Source of the DNA: Flocculibacter collagenilyticus
Lineage (GTDB): Bacteria > Pseudomonadota > Gammaproteobacteria > Enterobacterales > Alteromonadaceae
DNA: 64,000 bases
Direction: 5' to 3'
Assembly (NCBI RefSeq): GCF_016469335.1
Contig: NZ_CP059888.1
Coordinates: 558,001 to 622,000, forward strand
Shown here one piece after another: positions 31,834 through 42,250 of this stretch; positions within the stretch are counted from its first letter, which is position 1, and each line of letters begins with the position of its first letter. Position numbers and translations under genes: made by a program. Under the pieces are notes generated by a model. It was given only the letters and a program-made list of their open reading frames with translations, made no database searches and was not told where the DNA came from.

Positions 31834-32094
31834 TTATTTAAAGAACGACTCGTTTTCATTCTCTAATAACATATCTTCGAGCTTATCTAAGTCCATTTCT
31901 GACATTTTATCTGTAGTTGATAAAGGAGTTGATATTTTATGCTCTTCACTTGCCCATTCTCCTAGGTCAATTAACTTGCATCTGTTTGAGCAAAATGGCT
32001 TGAATTGGCTTGATGATAACCACTGTACCTGCTTTTGACATGTGGGGCAGCTAACGGTTGTTATCGTACTATCAGTTGTATTTGAGTTGTTCAT
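31834..32094 (-). CDS. yacG: DNA gyrase inhibitor YacG
   Basis: An 86-residue zinc protein. CPTC near residue 17 and the FCSNRCK segment near residue 34 form the four-cysteine site, and [13 protein letters not shown] is the family core. YacG binds GyrB and blocks DNA binding by gyrase in E. coli. The acidic C-terminal tail is longer than the domain. It is the last gene of the pil-coaE-zapD-yacG run. Confidence 0.95.
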   Translation of the reverse strand: MNNSNTTDSTITTVSCPTCQKQVQWLSSSQFKPFCSNRCKLIDLGEWASEEHKISTPLSTTDKMSEMDLDKLEDMLLENENESFFK

Positions 32095-32172
32095 AAAGTC
32101 TTATTTAATGGTTTCTGAAATCTTATAGAGATATTCGTGGATTCTAACCAGCAATGTGAAATAAAGAAATAG

Positions 32173-32919
32173 CTAGGAAGAGGCAAAGTCGTAATTAACA
32201 TTATCCTCAACCGTTGTTCTACCATTTTCATCACAAAAACGCATAAACTTGATGGCAAAACGATATTTGTTACCACTTACTGTTGGGTACACACCTTTCG
32301 TTGAGTCATAACGAATACGCAGTAGCTCTAGGCCTTCAGCGCTATCTTGAAAAAAGCCATTCTCGGCAGTATGAGTGGAAAATTGCGAATATTCTCTTGT
32401 CATTGACAAAATGACGTCAATGGCTCTTTCAATTGGCTCAATTACCTTCAGCCAGCGGCTAATGTCAGCACTGCGCTGTGCTTCAGGTTGGTGTAACCAG
32501 TAATGTAACTGCGGTAAATCAAAGCCACAGCTACCACCTGGAATCGCGAAACGTTGACGTATGCTGGCTAAAAATTTATCACTTTTTAAGGTATTACAAA
32601 CTTTAGGCATGTGCTGAACTTGTTGCTGCAGCGATACCACCTTTTGAAGCAATTCTTGCAGGACGTTGTCTTGTACATCGGGGTGTTGTGACCACTTTAC
32701 TAAAAGGGCTTCGTATCGCTCTAGATCTTTGACTATATCGTTTCGCACATCATTGCGCTCAACAATATCAATTAATGAAAAAATGGATTCAAAGAATGAG
32801 ATTGGTTGGTAAGCATGTAAAAAACTACTACTGGCTTTTAACTGCAAAAATAGGTGCTCTAAACGTAAATATGCACGTACTTTTTCATTGAGCGGGTGCT
32901 CATATACTACTTTAGCCAT
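32173..32919 (-). CDS. zapD: Cell division protein ZapD
   Basis: A 248-residue cytoplasmic protein (YacF, DUF1342) that crosslinks FtsZ filaments by binding the FtsZ C-terminal peptide. The N-terminal helical domain (YEHPLNEKVRAYLRLEHLF) and the C-terminal beta domain are both recognisable, with FDLPQLHYWLH in the centre. Order and strand relative to coaE and yacG are as in E. coli. Confidence 0.95.
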   Translation of the reverse strand: MAKVVYEHPLNEKVRAYLRLEHLFLQLKASSSFLHAYQPISFFESIFSLIDIVERNDVRNDIVKDLERYEALLVKWSQHPDVQDNVLQELLQKVVSLQQQVQHMPKVCNTLKSDKFLASIRQRFAIPGGSCGFDLPQLHYWLHQPEAQRSADISRWLKVIEPIERAIDVILSMTREYSQFSTHTAENGFFQDSAEGLELLRIRYDSTKGVYPTVSGNKYRFAIKFMRFCDENGRTTVEDNVNYDFASS

Positions 32920-33025
32920 AAATTAATACACTTTTTTAATCACACTTATTCATCATACTCTGAAAAGTGCTCAATGTTTAGCCTGTGCTTATAATTTATT
33001 TATTCAGTTTAATAAATTGAGGTAA

Positions 33026-33649
33026 TTAATTTCTAGTTTTATTTTCTTGATGTGCAGCTTGTTGAAGAAAAAGCTGATGTAGTTTTGTAATCTGGCTGGC
33101 TATTTCTGTAAGTGGTTTGTTGTTATCGATGATGTGATCAGCAAGTGTAAGCCGTTTATCCCGCGAAATTTGCGCATTAATGATATTTTGAATGGTAGTG
33201 GTATTGCTGTTATCACGTTTAACTGTACGAGCGATCTGAACACTTTCAGGCACATCAATGACAAGTGTAGTATGACAGAGCTTTTCCAGTCCATTTTCAA
33301 AGAGTAAGGGAGCGACAAGTAAAGTATAAGCTGAGCCACTATTATCAAGCATTTCTTGCATGTGTAATCGAATTGCAGGATGCAGTAGTTTATTCAGCCA
33401 CGCTTTTTCTTCAGGCTGATGAAAGACGATATTGCGTAGAGCAGTTCTGTCTAATTCTCCTGACGGCAAAATAACCTGCTCACCAAAATGTTGCTTGATC
33501 TCATCAAGGCATTTAGTGTCTGGCTTAACGACTTCCCGAGCGGATAAGTCAGCATCGACAATATCGATACCAAATGCTGTAAATTGATTAGCAATGGTCG
33601 TTTTGCCACTGCCAATGCCACCTGTTAAGCCAACAATATAATTCGTCAA
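33026..33649 (-). CDS. coaE: Dephospho-CoA kinase
   Basis: A 207-residue P-loop kinase that performs the last step of coenzyme A synthesis, phosphorylating the 3'-hydroxyl of dephospho-CoA. The P-loop GGIGSGKTT is at residues 10-18, the DADLSAREV segment near 33 and the lid region with R-x-x-x-R (RTVKRDN) near 146. It follows pilD with a 27-base gap and is probably in the same transcript. The earlier pathway enzyme CoaBC is also encoded in this window. Confidence 0.97.
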   Translation of the reverse strand: MTNYIVGLTGGIGSGKTTIANQFTAFGIDIVDADLSAREVVKPDTKCLDEIKQHFGEQVILPSGELDRTALRNIVFHQPEEKAWLNKLLHPAIRLHMQEMLDNSGSAYTLLVAPLLFENGLEKLCHTTLVIDVPESVQIARTVKRDNSNTTTIQNIINAQISRDKRLTLADHIIDNNKPLTEIASQITKLHQLFLQQAAHQENKTRN

Positions 33650-33676
33650 AATTTACCCTATAAATATCTTAATCAA

Positions 33677-34573
33677 TTATAAGATTAGATTAAAATAGGT
33701 GTTTGTAATTTCATCACCATATAAAATCGCTAACCAACCTGCAATTGCAATATAAGGTCCGAAAGGAATAGGTGTGCTAGCGCCTTTTTTCTGAATCGTT
33801 AAAATGGTAATGCCAACAATGGCGCCTACAAATGATGATAATAAAACGATTAACGGAACCATTTGCCAGCCTAAAAATGCGCCAAATACAGCCATTAACT
33901 TAAAGTCACCATAGCCCATACCTTCTTTGCCAGTGGCTAGCTTAAATAACCAAAAGACAGACCATAATGATAAGTAACCAACTGCTGCCCCTATAATAGC
34001 TTCACTTGGCGCAATTGTTATTCCTAGCAAGCTGGTGATTAAACCGAGCCACACAAGTGGAATGGTAATTTGATCTGGCAAAAGCATCTTATCAATATCG
34101 ATGAAGATTAAGCTAATCAAACACCACGTTAATAAAATATATATGAGTGCTAATTCGGTTACGCCAAAATGCAGGGCAATAGCTAGCGAGCTAACTGCGG
34201 TAAGCAGCTCTACAAATGGGTACCTAAATGAAATAGGGTTATTGCACTGGCTGCATTTTCCTTTCAGCATTAGCCAGCTAAGTACTGGAATATTTTCATA
34301 CCATTTTATTTGATGGTTGCATTTTGGGCAGGCTGAACGCGGTACCGACAAATTATACGTTGCTGATTCAGCCTTAGCTTTTTGCTTAGCTTCATTAGTG
34401 AGTTCATCGGCCAAGAATTCACGGCAATCACAGCGCCACTCTCTTTCCATCATGATTGGTAAGCGGTGCACCACTACATTAAGGAAACTTCCTATTATAA
34501 GTGAAAAGGTGAACACTAGCAGATAAAAGAAAACCGGATAGTGTTCAAAAGCAGTGATTATATTATCTATCAT
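33677..34573 (-). CDS. pilD: Type IV prepilin peptidase/methyltransferase PilD
   Basis: A 298-residue inner-membrane aspartyl protease that cuts class III leader peptides and N-methylates the new Phe. The cytoplasmic loop holds the four-cysteine zinc site (C82, C85, C107, C110). The catalytic aspartates lie in FIDIDKMLLPD (about 159-161) and GMGYGDFK (D223). It is the only prepilin peptidase in the window, so it probably serves PilA and the MSHA pilins alike. A 3-base gap separates it from pilC. Confidence 0.97.
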   Translation of the reverse strand: MIDNIITAFEHYPVFFYLLVFTFSLIIGSFLNVVVHRLPIMMEREWRCDCREFLADELTNEAKQKAKAESATYNLSVPRSACPKCNHQIKWYENIPVLSWLMLKGKCSQCNNPISFRYPFVELLTAVSSLAIALHFGVTELALIYILLTWCLISLIFIDIDKMLLPDQITIPLVWLGLITSLLGITIAPSEAIIGAAVGYLSLWSVFWLFKLATGKEGMGYGDFKLMAVFGAFLGWQMVPLIVLLSSFVGAIVGITILTIQKKGASTPIPFGPYIAIAGWLAILYGDEITNTYFNLIL

Positions 34574-34576
34574 GGC

Positions 34577-35803
34577 TTAAATAATTTTACCCATGTTAAA
34601 GATAGGTAGATACATGGCAATGATTAATCCACCAATGATGACACCTAACACAGCCATCAATAGTGGCTCAATTAAGCTTGTAAGGCCATCAACGGCATCA
34701 TCCACCTCTTGTTCATAGACGTTTGCAACTTTATCCAGCATTGAGTCTATAGAGCCCGCCTCTTCACCGATAGCCACCATTTGGCAAACCATATCTGGAA
34801 AAACGTTAGTATGTTTCATTGCATAGTTCATTTGATTACCTGAAGAAACTTCTGTTTTAACCTCATTAATAGCGTCTCGATAAACGGCATTACCGGATGC
34901 GCCAGCTGCTGAATCGAGTGCTTCGACAAGGGGGACACCCGCAGCAAATGTAGTGGACAAGGTTCTGGCATAACGTGCAACTGCCGCTTTATCTAAAATG
35001 TTACCAACAATAGGAAGCTTAAGGATCATGGCATCAACTTTATCACTGAATGCTTTATTTTTTCTTTTCGTATAGCCGAAGAGATACCCTCCACCGACTA
35101 GCGTTGCTAATACAATCCACCAATATTCCTGCATGGTTTCTGAAATACCTAAGACAAATTGGGTAAATGCAGGAAGCTCTGCACCAAAACCTGCAAAAAT
35201 TTCAGCAAATTGAGGTACTACAAAAATTAAAAGAACAGAAGTTACAATACCTGCAATTATTAAAACAGCGACAGGGTAAAACATCGCTTTTTTAATCTTT
35301 GATTTCAATGCTTCAGCTTTTTCTTTATACAATGCGATTCGATCAAAAATGCGGTCAAGAGCACCTGATTGCTCACCAGATTTAACTAAATCGCAGTATA
35401 AATCGTCAAAATATCGAGGGTGATCTTTTAATGCTTCAGATAAGGGGGTACCAGCAGAAACTTTCAAGTTAATTTGTCCCATTAAAGTGGTTACTGCTTT
35501 ATTTTCTGCACCTGAACCAATCATTTCAATTGTTTGAACTAAGGGCACACCTGCAGCTAGCATGGTGGCTATTTGACGGGTAATTACGGCGATATCTGCA
35601 GGTTTTAATTTCTTTTCACCCGATGTACCAAACAAAGATTTAGGCTGTTTTTTTACTTTACTCGGAATAATTGATTGTTTGCGTAATTGCGCTTTTACTT
35701 CTAGTGAAGAGCTACCGCGAATTTCGCCTTTAACTTTGTTGCCTCGGCGGTTTACACCTTCCCAAAGATAGACTGCTGGCTCTTTTATTTTGGTTGTTGC
35801 CAT
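34577..35803 (-). CDS. pilC: Type IV pilus inner-membrane platform protein PilC
   Basis: A 408-residue protein of the GspF/PilC family with two repeated cytoplasmic helical domains (about residues 70-195 and 275-395) and about three membrane helices. It forms the platform between the pilus fibre and the ATPases PilB and PilT. Conserved segments such as RQIATMLAAGVPL and GEQSGALD occur in repeat one and ARTLSTTFAAGVPL and GEEAGSID in repeat two. Confidence 0.97.
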   Translation of the reverse strand: MATTKIKEPAVYLWEGVNRRGNKVKGEIRGSSSLEVKAQLRKQSIIPSKVKKQPKSLFGTSGEKKLKPADIAVITRQIATMLAAGVPLVQTIEMIGSGAENKAVTTLMGQINLKVSAGTPLSEALKDHPRYFDDLYCDLVKSGEQSGALDRIFDRIALYKEKAEALKSKIKKAMFYPVAVLIIAGIVTSVLLIFVVPQFAEIFAGFGAELPAFTQFVLGISETMQEYWWIVLATLVGGGYLFGYTKRKNKAFSDKVDAMILKLPIVGNILDKAAVARYARTLSTTFAAGVPLVEALDSAAGASGNAVYRDAINEVKTEVSSGNQMNYAMKHTNVFPDMVCQMVAIGEEAGSIDSMLDKVANVYEQEVDDAVDGLTSLIEPLLMAVLGVIIGGLIIAMYLPIFNMGKII

Positions 35804-35857
35804 TAATACACCTAATGTAACGATAAAAATAATTAACGAGTGAAACCTTTAGCCAAA

Positions 35858-37546
35858 TTAGAAGCTAGTTACACGGTTAATTTCAGATAGGCTAGTTATA
35901 CCATTGGCCGCTTTTAAAAGACCAGATTTTCTTAAATTATTTATGCCTTCTTGAGCTGCTTGATTAGCTATATCCAATGAATTTCCTCCCTCCATAATGA
36001 TTTTGGAAATATTAGGTGTGATTGGCATGGTTTCATAAATACCTACACGACCCTTATACCCATCTGTACATTTCTCACAGCCAATGGGCTTAAATAATTG
36101 TATATGTGGCATTTGTTGCTCTGTAAAGCCTGTGTCAAGTAGGGTTTGTTTTGGGAGCTGTTCTGGCTCTTTACATTCGGGACATAATCTTCTTGCAAGT
36201 CGTTGAGCAATAATTAAAGTTACTGAGCTGGCAACATTGTAGGCAGGTACGCCCATATTTAACAGGCGCGTTAACGTTTCTGGTGCTGAATTAGTATGCA
36301 AAGTAGATAAAACTAAGTGGCCCGTTTGTGCTGCTTTTATTGCAATTTCCGCTGTTTCTAAATCACGGATTTCACCTACCATTACTATGTCGGGATCTTG
36401 TCGAAGAAAAGAGCGTAAAGCCGACGCAAAGTCTAAACCTGCTTTCGTGTTAATTTGAACCTGATTAACACCTTCTAAGTTTATTTCAACTGGGTCTTCC
36501 GCCGTAGAAATATTGCGTTCTTCTGTATTTAAAATGTTTAAGCCAGTATAAAGTGATACCGTTTTACCTGAACCTGTCGGGCCTGTAACTAGAATCATAC
36601 CTTGAGGTTGTGCTAGCGCATCTAAATATAGCTGTTTTTGTGCTTCTTCATAACCTAAAACATCAATACCAAGTTGCGCACTGGATGAGTCAAGAATACG
36701 CATTACAATTTTCTCTCCCCACAATGTAGGAAGTGATGAAACACGAAAATCGATAGATTTATTTTTAGTAATTTTTAGCTTTATACGGCCGTCTTGCGGT
36801 AAACGTTTTTCAGCAATATCTAACCGAGACATTACTTTAATACGCGCAGATAATTTATTAGCAAGAGCTACTGGAGGGTGGGCTACTTCTTTCAAAACAC
36901 CATCTATACGAAAACGAATTCGATAAGCTTTTTCATAAGGCTCAAAGTGTAGATCCGATGCACCTTTACGGATTGCATCCATCAATATCTTATTAATGTA
37001 GACGATAATAGGGGCGTCACTTGAATCTGATGAGTCATCTTCATCAGTGTCTTCTTCAACTTCCAATTCCCCAAGCTCTTTAAAATCGACCTCAGATACG
37101 TCGAGTTCTTCATGGCTATCATATATAGATTCGAGCGCTAGTTTTATATATTCAATTTCTGCTACAACACACTCTACTTGTAGGCCTGTATTAAATTCAA
37201 AATCTTCAATAGCACGTATGTCAGTGGGATCTGACATTGCAAGCATTAAAGTTCTATTATGCTTTTTTAGTGGGATAGCGTGATGTTTTTTGCTTAAAGA
37301 TTGATTTTTCAGTTCATCATCAATGCTTGTTAAGTCGAATAAGTTTATGTCTAGATAAGATGTGCCAAAGCAAGTGCAGCAAAATTTTGCAAGGTTTTCA
37401 CTTGAAATGAAATTTTCTGATACTAGAAAATCTGTAAGATTATGATAGTGTGATTGCTTATTCGCTTTTTCTGCTAAGTGTTCTTCAGAGGTTATGTTTG
37501 CAGCAATAAGTCTCCTTGCAAGAGGAGACGCAGTACTAAATCTCAT
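35858..37546 (-). CDS. pilB: Type IV pilus assembly ATPase PilB
   Basis: A 562-residue hexameric extension ATPase. The N-terminal GspE-type domain (about residues 1-140) lacks the RLG motifs of c-di-GMP-binding MshEN domains. An acidic linker (about 148-176) leads to the ATPase, with Walker A GPTGSGKT at 322-329 and a four-cysteine zinc motif (CPECK and CEKCTDG) near 465-500. It lies downstream of pilA behind a terminator hairpin, so read-through or a separate promoter sets its level. Confidence 0.97.
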   Translation of the reverse strand: MRFSTASPLARRLIAANITSEEHLAEKANKQSHYHNLTDFLVSENFISSENLAKFCCTCFGTSYLDINLFDLTSIDDELKNQSLSKKHHAIPLKKHNRTLMLAMSDPTDIRAIEDFEFNTGLQVECVVAEIEYIKLALESIYDSHEELDVSEVDFKELGELEVEEDTDEDDSSDSSDAPIIVYINKILMDAIRKGASDLHFEPYEKAYRIRFRIDGVLKEVAHPPVALANKLSARIKVMSRLDIAEKRLPQDGRIKLKITKNKSIDFRVSSLPTLWGEKIVMRILDSSSAQLGIDVLGYEEAQKQLYLDALAQPQGMILVTGPTGSGKTVSLYTGLNILNTEERNISTAEDPVEINLEGVNQVQINTKAGLDFASALRSFLRQDPDIVMVGEIRDLETAEIAIKAAQTGHLVLSTLHTNSAPETLTRLLNMGVPAYNVASSVTLIIAQRLARRLCPECKEPEQLPKQTLLDTGFTEQQMPHIQLFKPIGCEKCTDGYKGRVGIYETMPITPNISKIIMEGGNSLDIANQAAQEGINNLRKSGLLKAANGITSLSEINRVTSF

Positions 37547-37614
37547 ATTAATAATACTCGCAGTTTCTTAGAGCGATATATCGTGATCATATGCCCATCA
37601 ATAGAGCGGGCATT

Positions 37615-37654
37615 AAAACAAAAATAGCACATCAAAAAGCTATATTGATGTGCT
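37615..37654 (-). terminator. Terminator between pilA and pilB
   Basis: On the minus strand AGCACATCAA (37654-37645) pairs perfectly with TTGATGTGCT (37635-37626), followed by ATTTTTG and more T residues. This would end most pilA transcripts before pilBCD, explaining how pilin can be made in excess over the assembly machine. Confidence 0.82.
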
Positions 37655-37683
37655 GATAAACTCGCAGACTAAACTATTTATTA

Positions 37684-38142
37684 TTAGCAATAATTCATAT
37701 CGATAAAGCCTGCTGCACATACATCGGTTCCAGTAGCACCTTTTGTATAATCCCACTCAACTACTGCTCCAACATTGTCAGGCTCCAGTGTAAAGGATTC
37801 AGCTGTACCATCGCCATCAATATCACCTAGCGTAATATGTATAGTGCCATCTACAACTTTTGTTACACCCAGAGTGGTTCCAGCTGCTATATCCGGTATC
37901 CTTTCTTTGCCGTGATCACATGGTTCGAAAACGCCACCATTAAGTTGAGAGCAAATAGCGACTGCGGATTGAAATGTTGTGGCTTGTCGAGCCATAGACT
38001 GCGCTTCAGCACCACGTGTATAGTCTTGATAAGCAGGCAATGCTACTGATGCTAAAATACCAATAATCGCAACTACGATCATTAATTCAATTAGCGTGAA
38101 ACCCTTTTGGGCTTTTTGCTTCATCGTTCTCATTTGTTTCAT
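37684..38142 (-). CDS. pilA: Type IV major pilin PilA
   Basis: A 152-residue prepilin. The leader ends at G14, and the mature protein begins [12 protein letters not shown] with the glutamate at +5. The globular part has four cysteines: C64/C75 and C142/C152, the second pair probably closing the C-terminal D-region. A DIDGDG segment at 107-112 resembles a calcium-binding loop. The first ATG (38142) has a GGAG about 9 bases upstream and is preferred over later in-frame ATGs. PilD, downstream, would process it. No clear sigma54 promoter was found upstream. Confidence 0.93.
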   Translation of the reverse strand: MKQMRTMKQKAQKGFTLIELMIVVAIIGILASVALPAYQDYTRGAEAQSMARQATTFQSAVAICSQLNGGVFEPCDHGKERIPDIAAGTTLGVTKVVDGTIHITLGDIDGDGTAESFTLEPDNVGAVVEWDYTKGATGTDVCAAGFIDMNYC

Positions 38143-38516
38143 TTTTACTTCTCCGAAGATTTAACGTAAATATTTTGTAAGTAAATATTGTTTTTGTGGG
38201 GGTAGTGCTAGTTTTTTACATTTTAGCTAAGTTTTCAAGCTTTAATTGCATTTTGCATAAAAAAAATGGATATTTTTTTTATGCAAGCAAAATTTTACGC
38301 TTTTTACATAGAGTTATGAGTGGAAGTAAGTAGATTTAGGTGATTCAGCGTACAGCTGTTATGCAGAAAAAACGAATATTTATCTTTTTTAGGTACATTT
38401 GTGCGGCGCTTACTTGCCAATTTACGCACTAGTAGCGCCTAGATAGTATGCTATTAATGATAGCTTGCAGCTTATGCTGTTTCTGTTTTTGTTAACATTT
38501 AAGTATGAAAAGTGAG

Positions 38517-38552
38517 CTTTTGCTGGGTGTTATGGCTGAAAGCAGCAAAAAG
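38517..38552. repeat. Stem-loop in the pilA-nadC gap
   Basis: CTTTTGCTG at 38517-38525 pairs with CAGCAAAAAG at 38543-38552 except for one bulged A, with a 17-base loop. It has no evident role; a small-RNA terminator is possible since the 5' arm is T-rich. Confidence 0.4.
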
Positions 38553-38599
38553 TCAGTTTTATGCCTTTCAGTATGAGGTGATTCAGAACAATAGGCTGT

Positions 38600-38638
38600 T
38601 ACCAACAGCTAATACCAACAATTAATACCAACAACTAA
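38600..38638. repeat. Three tandem 13-bp repeats
   Basis: TACCAACAGCTAA, TACCAACAATTAA and TACCAACAACTAA follow each other without spacers at 38600, 38613 and 38626. They differ at two positions only. They lie 460-500 bases upstream of pilA and beyond the nadC terminator. Confidence 0.75.
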
Positions 38639-38730
38639 GGCTAAGTGGTATAAAAATAATAGAGTATTTGCCAAGCGTTATATGGCGGGAACAGTTAAGA
38701 GAACATAAGGCAGATAACAGTGATTAACTG

Positions 38731-38778
38731 TAATAAAAAGAAATCACGCTTAACGCTAATGTAAACGCTAAACGTGAT
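38731..38778 (-). terminator. Terminator after nadC
   Basis: Read on the minus strand, a 13-bp stem with two G-U pairs (arms 38778-38766 and 38755-38743, 10-base loop) is followed by TTCTTTTTATT. It lies about 57 bases past the nadC stop. Confidence 0.75.
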
Positions 38779-38835
38779 ATTATTTTCTTAAGATGCTGGA
38801 TGCTAATAGATTAGCAAGCCGAAGTTAGTTTTACG

Positions 38836-39690
<855 letters not shown>

Positions 39691-39703
39691 TTAATTGATT
39701 GTG

Positions 39704-40219
39704 TTAATGATACTGCTTTAAAATAAGCTGCTTATTTGCATGGGTAAATTCTAACTGTTTTAGCGCGCTCATGCCTAATAAAATTTGCTCGCCTTCAAAC
39801 CCTTTGGTGATACTTGCTTTTACGTTATTAAGCGTAATATTGCCAATTTGCAGTCGAGCTATTTCAGTTGCGTAGCCCAATGTTTGGCCGTTAGCAGTAT
39901 TAACGCGATAACTCTGTCCTTTTATCAGGCCAAGGTTATTGGCAATCTTTTCAGGAATTGCTACGTGTGTTGCGCCTGTGTCTAGCATAAAAATAACGGG
40001 CTGCTGATTAATTGTACCTGGGGTTATAAAGTGCCCGTATCTATCTGCGTTTAGCGTAACGACATTGGTTGAATGGGTGCTATAACTGTTGATGTCTCGA
40101 TTGGGATTAAGCTGCTGATCAATTTGATCTTCAAAAAAGAAGTACAGCATTGCCATAAGTAGTAACCATGCAATAATTGAGAAAGTTCGCCCGATTGAGG
40201 TGCTATTGGATTCAGCCAT
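39704..40219 (-). CDS. Membrane-anchored retropepsin-like aspartic protease
   Basis: A 171-residue protein with one N-terminal membrane helix (about residues 12-28) and a periplasmic single-lobe pepsin-like domain. The catalytic motif is D80-T-G-A (MLDTGATHVAIP), and the later hydrophobic-Gly motif (ILLGMSALKQLEF) is present near 145-157. It fits the clan AA aspartic protease family TIGR02281 common in proteobacteria, which would act as a dimer. The physiological substrate is unknown to me. It is probably co-transcribed with nadC. Confidence 0.85.
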   Translation of the reverse strand: MAESNSTSIGRTFSIIAWLLLMAMLYFFFEDQIDQQLNPNRDINSYSTHSTNVVTLNADRYGHFITPGTINQQPVIFMLDTGATHVAIPEKIANNLGLIKGQSYRVNTANGQTLGYATEIARLQIGNITLNNVKASITKGFEGEQILLGMSALKQLEFTHANKQLILKQYH

Positions 40220-40436
40220 TATTATTTTACTAACCTTTTACTATACCCTTTATACTTGAAGATACCGTGTGACTGGCGGCACTGATTGACTTGTTTGCGG
40301 CCTAGCTACATCTACAACGACAATAAGCGCATACGTTCTACACTTAATTTGGATTTTAATGACAGAATATACCCTTACTTTGGTTAGGAAGACATGCTAT
40401 CAGTAAATTTTTTATGAATCATTGCGCACTATCCAT

Positions 40437-40442
40437 TATAAT
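40437..40442 (+). promoter_or_regulatory. Candidate -10 of the rph promoter
   Basis: A perfect TATAAT lies about 38 bases before the rph ATG. No good -35 is found at normal spacing (TTATGA at 40412-40417 is too far and weak). It is listed because it is the only strong -10 in the 261-base gap between divergent genes. Confidence 0.45.
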
Positions 40443-40480
40443 TGCCTGCAATTTTGGTTCTAACTTACTAAGGTATCTTC

Positions 40481-41194
40481 ATGCGTCCAAGCAATCGTAC
40501 TGCAAATCAAATCCGTCCTTTAACCTTTACTCGTAATTTTACTATGCATGCTGAAGGTTCAGTATTAGTGGAGTTTGGCAATACCAAAGTATTATGTACT
40601 GCAACGGTAGAAGATGGTGTACCTCGATTCATGAAAGGCGAAGGGCGCGGTTGGGTAACGGCTGAATATGGCATGTTACCGCGTTCAACACATACTCGTA
40701 ACAATCGTGAAGCGGCACGTGGTAAGCAGTCAGGTCGTACAATGGAAATTCAACGCTTAATAGCACGTTCTTTACGAGCTGCAGTCGATTTAAAGCTATT
40801 AGGCGAGCATACTATTACTGTTGACTGCGATGTTATTCAGGCTGACGGTGGTACACGTACTGCGTCTATTTCAGGTGCATGCGTAGCATTAATAGATGCG
40901 CTTAATTTAATGCGTGCAAAAGGCAAGCTAAAAAATAATCCATTAAAAGAAATGGTAGCCGCAGTATCTGTGGGTATTTATAACGGTGAAGCCGTTGCTG
41001 ACTTAGATTACGATGAAGATTCTTCAGCCGATACCGACATGAACGTGATCATGACTGAAAGCGGTAAATTGATTGAAGTGCAAGGCACAGCAGAAGCCGA
41101 ACCGTTTTCTTTTGAAGAAATGAACGACATGATGGAGCTGGCTAAGCATGCGATTCGTGAAATTAATGATGCTCAGCGTCAAGCACTAGCTTAA
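40481..41194 (+). CDS. rph: Ribonuclease PH
   Basis: A 237-residue phosphate-dependent 3'-5' exoribonuclease trimming tRNA 3' ends, as a hexamer. The N-terminal [13 protein letters not shown], the [17 protein letters not shown] segment (about residues 55-71) and the [16 protein letters not shown] segment (about 86-101) are typical, and the length is full, unlike the frameshifted rph of E. coli K-12. It lies upstream of pyrE, as in enterics, with a 187-base gap. Confidence 0.98.
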   Translation: MRPSNRTANQIRPLTFTRNFTMHAEGSVLVEFGNTKVLCTATVEDGVPRFMKGEGRGWVTAEYGMLPRSTHTRNNREAARGKQSGRTMEIQRLIARSLRAAVDLKLLGEHTITVDCDVIQADGGTRTASISGACVALIDALNLMRAKGKLKNNPLKEMVAAVSVGIYNGEAVADLDYDEDSSADTDMNVIMTESGKLIEVQGTAEAEPFSFEEMNDMMELAKHAIREINDAQRQALA

Positions 41195-41381
41195 ATCGCT
41201 TTTTAACGTACACGGGAGTAGGTTAAATTATACTACTTCCTTGTACTCCTAGGTTCCGTAAAGGTTATTGAGTGTTATCCCATTTCATAACTTGCATGCT
41301 AGGTAAATCATATTAGTTATATGCAGAATACAGCTTAACTCATTACTTAGCATGTGAATAAAATAAGCCGAGTCATTCAAG

Positions 41382-42026
41382 ATGAAACAATATAAAAAAG
41401 ATTTTATAGAATTTGCACTAGAAAAACAGGTGCTGAAATTTGGTGAATTTACGCTGAAATCTGGCCGTAAAAGCCCGTACTTCTTTAATGCGGGATTATT
41501 TAATACGGGACGAGATTTAGCGCGTATCGGACGCTTTTACGCACAAGCGTTGATAGAAGCTAAATGCGAGTTTGATGTATTGTTTGGCCCTGCTTATAAG
41601 GGCATTCCAATTGCGACGACCACAGCAGTTGCATTGGCTGACCATCATGACATCGATACACCTTATTGCTTTAACCGTAAAGAGAAAAAAGAACACGGTG
41701 AAGGTGGCAATTTAGTCGGTGCTGACCTAGCAGGTCGTATTATGTTGGTTGATGATGTTATTACAGCGGGTACTGCGATTCGTGAGTCTATGGAATTAAT
41801 TCAAGCGAAAGGGGCAACCCTTGCTGGCGTATTGATTGCGTTAGATCGCCAAGAAAAAGGCAAAGCTGAGTTATCTGCCATTCAGGAAGTTGAACGTGAT
41901 TTTAATACGCAGGTTATTTCGATTGTTAAACTGAATGACTTAATCAGCTACTTAGCACAAAAGCCTGAAATGCAAGATCACCTAGACAATGTGACGGCGT
42001 ATCGTGAGCAATACGGTGTTAGCTAA
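41382..42026 (+). CDS. pyrE: Orotate phosphoribosyltransferase
   Basis: A 214-residue enzyme forming orotidine monophosphate from orotate and PRPP in pyrimidine synthesis. The PRPP-binding motif [12 protein letters not shown] is near residues 120-131, and FGPAYKGIP and the [10 protein letters not shown] flexible loop are present. In E. coli pyrE is controlled by attenuation coupled to rph translation; the gap here lacks a clear attenuator hairpin with T-run. A strong terminator follows. Confidence 0.98.
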   Translation: MKQYKKDFIEFALEKQVLKFGEFTLKSGRKSPYFFNAGLFNTGRDLARIGRFYAQALIEAKCEFDVLFGPAYKGIPIATTTAVALADHHDIDTPYCFNRKEKKEHGEGGNLVGADLAGRIMLVDDVITAGTAIRESMELIQAKGATLAGVLIALDRQEKGKAELSAIQEVERDFNTQVISIVKLNDLISYLAQKPEMQDHLDNVTAYREQYGVS

Positions 42027-42067
42027 TTGCTAGCTACCCGCTTCATTTAAAGACAAGTTTAAATAGT

Positions 42068-42099
42068 AAATGAGATGATGAGCAGTCATCTCATTTTTA
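42068..42099 (+). terminator. Intrinsic terminator after pyrE
   Basis: ATGAGATGA (42070-42078) pairs with TCATCTCAT (42086-42094) around a 7-base loop, followed by TTTTATTT. Confidence 0.85.
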
Positions 42100-42250
42100 T
42101 TTGCTGGTTTTACTATTAAATCCACTGCTATAATCAGCACCGTTTTCCATCCTATTGCTAATCACTTACTTTATGTGTGTTGTAATGTTTATTACACCTG
42201 TCTATAAATAACAGTGAGTTAGCAGCTACATTTCAAACAAGATCTTATTT

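Larger units (their letters stand above)
38143..38835. other. Long noncoding gap between pilA and nadC
   Basis: A 693-base AT-rich stretch with no credible ORF and no RNA gene I can identify. It must hold the pilA promoter. Other contents are an 11-base direct repeat (38338 and 38576), a near-perfect 9-bp stem-loop (38517-38552), three tandem 13-bp repeats (38600-38638) and the nadC terminator near its right end. Part of it could encode a small RNA, but nothing in the sequence proves that. Confidence 0.6.

Noticed and set aside
38143-38460. Sigma54 promoter for pilA
   Set aside because: The best minus-strand match (TGGCA...GC near 38400-38420) has the wrong spacing between GG and GC and lies far from the gene.
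41195-41381. rph-pyrE attenuator as in E. coli
   Set aside because: Some self-complementarity exists around 41215-41252 but there is no GC-rich stem with a T-run.
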